Below are positions 6,579 through 10,969 of a DNA stretch of 10,969 nucleotides, in pieces (within the stretch, counting starts at the first letter, position 1; the number at the start of each line of letters is the position of its first letter). This stretch comes from Bacteroidota bacterium (lineage in GTDB: Bacteria > Bacteroidota > Kryptoniia > Kryptoniales > JAKASW01): NCBI GenBank assembly GCA_021796055.1, contig JAJYOS010000127.1, positions 1 to 10,969 on the forward strand. The letters are read 5' to 3'. The notes under the pieces were generated by a model. The model worked only from the letters and a program-made list of their open reading frames with translations. It searched no databases and was not told the DNA's origin. The translations under genes were made by a program, and so were the position numbers.

Positions 6579-7076
6579 CTATTTCAGTTCCGCGAAGGCA
6601 ACCACGTAGTTGTGGCCGTACTTCTTCGCGCACTTCGGACAGGTTGTGTAATAGAAATAGTATTTCTTGGTCCTCTTGCCGTTAGCCTCGACGTAGCTAT
6701 CCATTTCTTTGATCCACTTCGGAACGGCATTATACGGCCCGTCAAATACCTTCGTCATGAATGTCCCCGATAGTTTAACGTTGTCCTCACCTGGAACGTC
6801 TTTTGTGACCGCGACATAAAATTCCGATCTCCACGGCGATGGATCGTATGCCATCGCGATGAAGTCATTCATCTCAGGTGCGGCTTGCGACTCCTGCGCC
6901 TTCCTCCACATCTTTCCCATGGTTCGTTTGATGGTGCCGGGCAATGGGATATGCATGAACTGCGGGATCGTGTCTCTGATAAAATGCTTGTCGATCCACT
7001 GGAAGGTCTTTTCGTCCCATGGTGCTTTGTCGAACTTAGGGCAGCATTCGCTTGACTGTTCTTCGCTTCTGCTCAT
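6579..7076 (-). CDS. Conserved protein of unknown function with CC and CPxC cysteines
   Basis: A 165-residue soluble protein. I recognise the sequence type from many bacterial genomes, where it is usually labelled hypothetical or, loosely, 'hydrolase', but know no proven function. It begins MSRSEEQSSECCPKFD (Cys11-Cys12), then WDEKTFQWIDKHFIRD (20-35) and FMHIPLPG (40-47). The central part SEFYVAVTKDVPG (84-96), LSGTFMTKVFDGPY (102-115) and a following helix resemble the SHS2 half-fold of GyrI-like small-molecule binders. It ends with YYTTCPKCAKKYGHNYVV (142-159), where Cys146 and Cys149 could pair with the N-terminal cysteines to bind metal; this is inference. The frame extends upstream to 7145, but AAGGAG at 7083-7088, six bases from the ATG at 7074-7076, and the loss of protein-like sequence upstream place the start here. 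It is a single gene, divergent from the fucosidase. Confidence 0.82.
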   Translation of the reverse strand: MSRSEEQSSECCPKFDKAPWDEKTFQWIDKHFIRDTIPQFMHIPLPGTIKRTMGKMWRKAQESQAAPEMNDFIAMAYDPSPWRSEFYVAVTKDVPGEDNVKLSGTFMTKVFDGPYNAVPKWIKEMDSYVEANGKRTKKYYFYYTTCPKCAKKYGHNYVVAFAELK

Positions 7077-7082
7077 GACAGT

Positions 7083-7088
7083 CTCCTT
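7083..7088 (-). promoter_or_regulatory. Ribosome binding site deciding the start at 7076
   Basis: On the minus strand AAGGAG lies six bases before the ATG at 7076-7074. This favours that start over the in-frame ATG at 7145, whose 23 extra codons have the look of leader sequence. Confidence 0.8.
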
Positions 7089-7227
7089 CTGTTTTGGATT
7101 CGCAAAAAAACATGACACGGGAGTTTTCTTGAAACGGAGGCGCATCGCTGGTTGAGAGTGGTACTTGAAAACGGGAGCGGCAGGAAGTCGAAGGGATTCG
7201 CCTTAGCCCGTGCCATCTGACATGGGA

Positions 7228-7256
7228 AATGTAGGATCGTCTCTTTTTAAAATCAA
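7228..7256 (-). promoter_or_regulatory. Candidate promoter for the minus-strand unknown-function gene
   Basis: Reading the minus strand, TTGATT (7256-7251) and TACATT (7233-7228) are spaced by 17 bp, each matching four of six consensus positions. Transcription would begin near 7221 and give a leader of about 145 nt. It is divergent from, and about 40 bp away from, the fucosidase promoter. No better candidate was seen for this gene. Confidence 0.35.
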
Positions 7257-7271
7257 ATGTCCGGGATTTCA

Positions 7272-7300
7272 TTGACAAAGAGGGAATAAATTGGTACAAT
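7272..7300 (+). promoter_or_regulatory. Strong sigma70-type promoter of the fucosidase gene
   Basis: TTGACA (7272-7277) is a perfect -35 box, the spacer is exactly 17 bp, and TACAAT (7295-7300) matches five of six -10 positions. Transcription should begin near 7307, giving a leader of about 90 nt before the ATG at 7398. It is the best promoter in the window and would be strong without a repressor. The operator-like palindrome over its -10 box suggests tight control. Confidence 0.8.
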
Positions 7301-7306
7301 TGTACC
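7293..7306. promoter_or_regulatory. 14-bp perfect palindrome over the -10 box, probable operator
   Basis: GGTACAATTGTACC is a perfect dyad covering the -10 hexamer and the bases up to the predicted start of transcription. Binding of a dimeric regulator here would block RNA polymerase. The TTGTAC-type half-site resembles operators of some GntR-fold sugar regulators such as B. subtilis AraR, but the regulator is not encoded in the window and its family is a guess. Confidence 0.65.
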
Positions 7307-7322
7307 GAACATTGATGGAGCT

Positions 7323-7359
7323 ATTGAACCGCTGTACGAGCCTTCATTGAACCCAGCGG
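7323..7359 (+). repeat. Direct repeats and inverted repeat in the fucosidase leader
   Basis: ATTGAACC occurs at 7323-7330 and 7346-7353, 23 bp apart (about two helical turns). Overlapping them, CCGCTG (7329-7334) and CAGCGG (7354-7359) form a 6-bp inverted repeat. This could be an activator site or a leader RNA stem; nothing in the window decides which. Confidence 0.35.
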
Positions 7360-7397
7360 ACACATCGCCAAATCAGTAAATCAACCAGAGAGAGACG

Positions 7398-9416
7398 ATG
7401 AAACACTCTTACCTCATTAAAGTTATCGGCGTAATGGCATTTGCAGCCGTTTGCCTACTTCAGCCAGTCGGCGTCACGAGATCTTTCGCTCAAACAACCA
7501 CGCATCAGGACAGCGTACGAATGAGATGGTGGGCGCATGCGCGCTTCGGAATGTTCATCCACTGGGGAATATATTCAGTCCCCGCTCACGCGGAATGGTA
7601 TATGAACAACGGCCATGTCCCGCGTGCCGTCTACGAGAAATATGCGAAGGAATTTGACCCGACCAAGTTCAACGCCGACACTTGGGTGAAGATCGCAAAG
7701 AATGCAGGCATGAAATATCTGGTCATTACATCAAAGCACCACGACGGTTTCTGTATGTTCAACACAAAAGCCACAAACTACAACGTCGTGAAAGATACGC
7801 CATGGCACAAGGACCCGTTGAAGGCTCTGAGCGCGGCGTGCCGTAAGTACGGCGTTCACTTCGGCACCTATTACTCTATCATGGATTGGCATAGCCCTTA
7901 TCAGGGAGCGAGCGATCCTAATCCTGAGCATCCGACCTACAACCCGACCCACTTCAAGCCTGGGAAGAAGGGCGCGTATATCAAATACATGAAAACTCAG
8001 CTTAGAGAACTGATCACCCAGTATCATCCCCAGATCATGTGGTTTGACGGCGGATGGATGGAAGGTTGGACACCTAAAGACGGAAAAGATATCTACAATT
8101 ACCTTCACAAACTCGATCCGAGCCTGATAATCAACAATAGGCTCACGGGTGCGGGAGATTATGAGACGCCTGAACAGCAGATTCCTCCTAATGGTATACC
8201 CGGCCACTATTGGGAGACCTGCATGACAATAAACGACGACTGGGGATACAACGCGGCCGACAGCAATTTCAAATCTTCTGAGACGTTAATTCGCAACCTC
8301 ATAGACATAGCCAGCAAGGGTGGCAATTATCTCCTGAACGTTGGACCGACCGCAATGGGGGTAATCCCGAAGCCAGAGGTGGACCGCCTCGATACGATGG
8401 GGACGTGGTTGAAAGCCAACGGAGAGGCGATTTACGGAACGACGGCAAGTCCCTTCACGACTCAGCTTCCATGGGGGCGCTGCACGCAGAAGCCCGGAAA
8501 ATTATTCTTCGAAGTGTTCGACTGGCCCAAAGATGGTAAGCTTGTGATCCATGGGGTTCATAGCAAGCCGGAGCGCGCATTTATTCTTTCCGACAAGGAG
8601 AGAACCACGTTGAAGGTAAGTCGCCGCGGGGATGCTCTGGTCGTCAATGTCCCGGATCGGGAGCCAGACAAGATTTGCACGGTTGTGGCGCTCGAGTTTG
8701 CGGGTAAACCGGTAGTCTATAATCCACCTGTAGTAGGTCCGATGATGAAATCGTTTCTGTCATCGACGGTTTTCACGATCAGCCCCGCACCGGGGACCGA
8801 GATTCGTTATACTCTGGACGGGCAGACGCCCACCGTCGGCTCACCGCTCTATTCACATCCCGTCACGATCACTGATCCCATGACGGTGACCGCCTGTTAT
8901 TTCCGTGACGGCCAAGCGGTCAGCGGAACATCTTCGGCGACATTCACAAAATTGGAAGCGAAGCCGGCGGTTTCTCTAAATGGTCCTTCCAGCGGCGTCG
9001 AGTACAAATATTTCACGGGCGAATGGACCTCGGTGCCCGATTTCACTAATCTCAAGCCTGTGCGGGAATCAGTCATGCCGGATTTTGCCCTGCCGAAGAA
9101 GAGAGCGCTTCAGTACTACGCGATAGAGTACATGGGATATGTCTATGTACCGGTGACCGGGGTTTATACTTTTTACACTAGCTCGGATGATGGGAGCAAC
9201 CTTTACATCGGTAACGATCTCGTTGTCAACAATGATGGGCTTCATGGAATGACGGAGGAACACGGCATCATAGCTCTTGAGAAAGGGTTTCATCGAATAC
9301 GCGTCGGTTATTTCCAATCGCAGGGAAGTGATGGCTTGGAGGTGAAATACGAAGGGCCGGGGGTCGGGAACAAACCTATTCCTATTCCCGATACGGTAAT
9401 TTATTTCAAGAGGTAA
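7398..9416 (+). CDS. Secreted GH29 alpha-L-fucosidase with CHB_HEX and PA14 domains
   Basis: An exported 672-residue glycoside hydrolase that should remove terminal alpha-L-fucose from glycans by a retaining mechanism. A signal peptide covers residues 1-32 (MKHSYLIKVIGVMAFAAVCLL...FAQ). The GH29 barrel, about 35-350, shows WWAHARFGMFIHWGIYSVPA (44-63), EWYMNN (66-71), YLVITSKHHDGFCMF (107-121), TYYSIMDWH (157-165), IMWFDGGW (213-220) with Asp217 as the expected nucleophile, YWETCMTINDDWGY (271-284) and KGGNYLLNVGPTAMG (307-321). A beta-sandwich follows (about 355-435), then a chitobiase/hexosaminidase C-terminal domain (about 450-517: TISPAPGTEIRYTLDGQTPT), then a PA14-type domain (about 535-671: VTGVYTFYTSSDDGSNLYIG). 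The tail domains probably bind glycans. The general acid residue cannot be assigned safely. It is a monocistronic gene behind a strong promoter with an operator-like palindrome, and there is no SusCD pair nearby. Confidence 0.93.
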   Translation: MKHSYLIKVIGVMAFAAVCLLQPVGVTRSFAQTTTHQDSVRMRWWAHARFGMFIHWGIYSVPAHAEWYMNNGHVPRAVYEKYAKEFDPTKFNADTWVKIAKNAGMKYLVITSKHHDGFCMFNTKATNYNVVKDTPWHKDPLKALSAACRKYGVHFGTYYSIMDWHSPYQGASDPNPEHPTYNPTHFKPGKKGAYIKYMKTQLRELITQYHPQIMWFDGGWMEGWTPKDGKDIYNYLHKLDPSLIINNRLTGAGDYETPEQQIPPNGIPGHYWETCMTINDDWGYNAADSNFKSSETLIRNLIDIASKGGNYLLNVGPTAMGVIPKPEVDRLDTMGTWLKANGEAIYGTTASPFTTQLPWGRCTQKPGKLFFEVFDWPKDGKLVIHGVHSKPERAFILSDKERTTLKVSRRGDALVVNVPDREPDKICTVVALEFAGKPVVYNPPVVGPMMKSFLSSTVFTISPAPGTEIRYTLDGQTPTVGSPLYSHPVTITDPMTVTACYFRDGQAVSGTSSATFTKLEAKPAVSLNGPSSGVEYKYFTGEWTSVPDFTNLKPVRESVMPDFALPKKRALQYYAIEYMGYVYVPVTGVYTFYTSSDDGSNLYIGNDLVVNNDGLHGMTEEHGIIALEKGFHRIRVGYFQSQGSDGLEVKYEGPGVGNKPIPIPDTVIYFKR

Positions 9417-9431
9417 GAAGCATCATCCGAT

Positions 9432-10154
9432 TTACATACTCGCGGGATCGATTTCTTCAGGATCCCCGCTCAGATTATTCAGCATAATCGACATATAATC
9501 GTTATCGGTCTTTATTGAATTTCTATTGGATAGTATGGTCTGTCCGTCCTGAACATATTTGTCCGGCGCGAGTTCATGTCTGCCGTTTCTTACCATCTCG
9601 TCAAGCGACTTCTCGGTGACTTCGAGATGAAACTGAAGCCCGACTATCCGCTCATCCAGTACGAATCCCTGGTTCCCGCAAGCTTCTGATAAAGCGATTC
9701 TGATGGAACCGGAAGGGAGATCGAACGTCTCTCCGTGCCAATGGAAAGCGGTAAGGCTTTCGGGGAGGAACCCGGTTGTCGCAACACCTTTGTTTTCCTT
9801 AGTGGTCATTATCGGAAACCACCCTATCTCTCTATGTTCGTTTTTTCTCACCGGAGCGCCGAGCACTTCGGCGAGTAACTGTGCACCGAGACAAATGCCC
9901 AATATGTTCTTCTTAGCTTTGATGGCTTTTTCGACGAAACGCTTCTCGCGATTGAGCCAGCCAAATTTGTTCTCGTCGTAAACACCCATAGGTCCTCCCA
10001 TGATGACAAGCGAATCAAACATTGAGAGATCGGGGAAGGAATCGTCTTCGTAGAGTCTCGTCGATGAAACGCGAACTCCGTTTTCTTTCGCCCAGTCGAG
10101 TATGCTTCCTGGCGTTTCGTAAGCGACGTGTTGAATGTAGAGTAATGTGTTCAC
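9432..10154 (-). CDS. Class I glutamine amidotransferase-like protein (GMP synthase-like)
   Basis: A 240-residue cytosolic protein of the stand-alone class I glutamine amidotransferase group (COG0518 type). The triad is visible: Cys88 in the nucleophile elbow GICLGAQLLAEVLG (86-99), and His176 with Glu178 in GLQFHLEVT (172-180). Other family marks are LVIMGGPMGVYDE (49-61), the EIGWFPI strand (109-115) and AFHWHGETFDLP (136-147). Proteins of this type lack a synthetase partner domain, and some act as gamma-glutamyl hydrolases; the substrate here is unknown. The start is GTG (10154-10152): an in-frame TAA lies 18 bases upstream, and no ATG occurs until after conserved sequence. A weak AAGG lies about 13 bases upstream of it. 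The gene converges on the fucosidase with only 15 bp between the stops. The C-terminal tail (about 205-240) is polar and variable. Confidence 0.87.
   Translation of the reverse strand: MNTLLYIQHVAYETPGSILDWAKENGVRVSSTRLYEDDSFPDLSMFDSLVIMGGPMGVYDENKFGWLNREKRFVEKAIKAKKNILGICLGAQLLAEVLGAPVRKNEHREIGWFPIMTTKENKGVATTGFLPESLTAFHWHGETFDLPSGSIRIALSEACGNQGFVLDERIVGLQFHLEVTEKSLDEMVRNGRHELAPDKYVQDGQTILSNRNSIKTDNDYMSIMLNNLSGDPEEIDPASM
9442..9469. other. Inverted repeat at the convergent gene ends
   Basis: GCGGGATC (9442-9449) pairs with GATCCCCGC (9461-9469) with one bulged base around an 11-nt loop. It lies 26 bases after the fucosidase stop and inside the last codons of the convergent amidotransferase gene. 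It could slow polymerase coming from the fucosidase, but there is no real U-tract on either strand. It also encodes the repeated Asp-Pro of the protein tail, so chance is a fair explanation. Confidence 0.25.
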
Positions 10155-10373
10155 TGATGTTTCGAGACCTTAAGTAATTTGGGCTTTATGCTACTCCGCT
10201 CATTTTCAAAGCGTGCCTTTAGTTTAGTCGTGCCTGATTAAGAATACAAATACCGAATAGCGCCTCGACATCCCGTGTACTGCTCGAATTCGCAAAGAGC
10301 TGATAGCTAGATCGCGGCTCCGGGATTCATCCTTCCTTCGGGAATCTTAACCCTCAATAGCCACTAATGGGAG
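10155..10373. other. Intergenic region between amidotransferase gene and methyltransferase pseudogene
   Basis: 219 bp without a gene. On the minus strand, TTGTAT and TAAACT spaced by 17 bp (around 10200-10240) are a weak promoter candidate for the amidotransferase gene. GATTC/GAATC arms near 10323-10347 are a short inverted repeat after the pseudogene, lacking a U-tract. I see nothing stronger. Confidence 0.3.
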
Positions 10374-10969
10374 TTACTTCTCCGCGACGACGAGTATCTC
10401 GAAGTCCTCGGTCATGAGTCTGTCCTTCTTGCTGAACGCTCCCAATTCTGCACCGAATATGCCAATTGTCCTGATTCCGAGCGACGACAGCATCAAGGTG
10501 ATTTCTGACGGAGCGTAGTAACGCTCGTCGCACCGTAATTCTCGCGCGACACCGGAGTCGTCGTCGACACTGGTGATATTGTGGTCTCTGATTGTCATGA
10601 GGTCGAAACTCAAGCCGTCATACTTTATCACTTACTCGCCTGCGTTGGCGTCCATAAAGTCCTTCACGGAATGGAAGAGCGGAAACAGTGTGTTCAGGAT
10701 CGTGAAGATTAATTTTCCTCCCAGCATCAGTGCGCTCGCCGCGCTCTCAAGTATCTTGAAGTTCATCTCATGGGTTTCCATGAGATGGAACGCTCCTTCG
10801 CAGAGCATGATGGCGAGGTCGAATTAACTCTCAAAGTCTAGTTCCCTTGCGTCTCCCCGGCGGAAAACCACTTTCACGCCCGCGGCAGCCGCCTCTTCCT
10901 TCGCCCGCGCGATCATGAAGTCTGAAAGGTCGATGCCTGTCCCACGATAACCTCGCATCGCCAATTCTA
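10374..10969 (-). pseudogene. SAM-dependent methyltransferase interrupted by two in-frame TAA codons
   Basis: Reading the minus strand from the window edge, one frame runs 197 codons with class I methyltransferase sequence throughout: ELAMRGYRGTGIDLSDFMI (end of the SAM-binding region, with acidic Asp14), VVFRRGDARELDF, FDLAIMLCEGAFHLME, LGGKLIFTILN, FDLMTIRDHN, ERYYAPSEITLMLSSLG and a family-like end EDFEILVVAEK. The frame is broken by TAA at 10826-10824 (visible codon 48) and TAA at 10634-10632 (codon 112), with no frameshift. Motif I itself lies outside the window. The usual K/R-P-GG turn before strand 5 reads ALMLGG, a further hint of relaxed selection. The piece after the second stop (GTG at 10631) cannot fold as a methyltransferase alone. 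Sequencing error is the alternative. Recoding is unlikely, as TAA ends most genes here. Confidence 0.82.

Noticed and set aside
7077..7145. Longer N-terminus for the minus-strand unknown-function protein, starting at 7145
   Set aside because: The ATG at 7076 has a well-placed AAGGAG, while the added 23 codons look like leader and have no good ribosome site.
7731..8207. 158-residue minus-strand open frame inside the fucosidase gene
   Set aside because: It is antisense to the most conserved part of the GH29 barrel and has no protein-like motif of its own.
9442..9469. Bidirectional terminator between fucosidase and amidotransferase genes
   Set aside because: The stem has a bulge, there is no U-tract on either strand, and the bases are coding; kept only as a low-confidence inverted repeat.
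10374..10631. An independent 85-residue gene with a GTG start
   Set aside because: It is only the C-terminal part of the methyltransferase frame after the second TAA, and lacks the SAM-binding region.
10632..10826. TAA recoded as an amino acid in the methyltransferase
   Set aside because: hslU, the O-methyltransferase, DUF4936-like, gpmA, BON, fucosidase and amidotransferase genes all end properly at TAA, so reassignment is not credible here.
1..10969. CRISPR array, insertion sequence, toxin-antitoxin or anti-phage system
   Set aside because: No regularly spaced repeats, transposase, terminal inverted repeats around a gene, or recognisable defence proteins were seen on either strand.

Overview
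The window looks like a chromosomal segment from a member of the Bacteroidota/Ignavibacteriota/Chlorobiota (FCB) group, possibly an Ignavibacteria-like lineage. This rests on the character of the HslU and elongator tRNA-Met sequences, the tRNA lacking an encoded CCA, and a secreted GH29-CHB_HEX-PA14 glycosidase. It is an impression from remembered homologues, not a computed placement. No complete mobile element, CRISPR array, rRNA or integrase is visible.

Left part (1-4966, all + strand): six closely packed genes that could be one transcription unit. They are the 3' part of hslU (ATPase of the HslUV protease), a FemAB/GNAT-fold acyltransferase, a Wzx/MOP-type polysaccharide flippase that overlaps it by one base, a class I O-methyltransferase, a small DUF4936-like protein, and a short-form 2,3-bisphosphoglycerate-dependent phosphoglycerate mutase. 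The acyltransferase and flippase suggest envelope or exopolysaccharide work. The others are housekeeping or of unknown role.

Middle (4967-6578): a 247-bp gap with inverted repeats leads to a secreted protein built of three BON domains. A good intrinsic terminator follows, then a candidate promoter directly in front of tRNA-Met(CAT). Just past the tRNA, an 11-bp piece of its 3' end is repeated. The 377-bp stretch beyond it holds no convincing gene, only two REP-like palindromes.

Right part (6579-10969): a minus-strand gene for a conserved protein of unknown function (CC...CPxC cysteines) is divergent from a secreted GH29 alpha-L-fucosidase. Between them lies the clearest regulatory signal in the window: a near-consensus sigma70 promoter (TTGACA-17 bp-TACAAT) whose -10 box lies inside a perfect 14-bp palindrome, probably an operator. 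The fucosidase converges on a minus-strand class I glutamine amidotransferase with a GTG start. The window ends in a minus-strand SAM-dependent methyltransferase reading frame interrupted by two in-frame TAA codons, which I read as a recent pseudogene.

I found no clear undescribed multi-gene system. The items most worth following are the fucosidase promoter/operator, the tRNA 3'-end duplication, the acyltransferase-flippase pair, and the interrupted methyltransferase.
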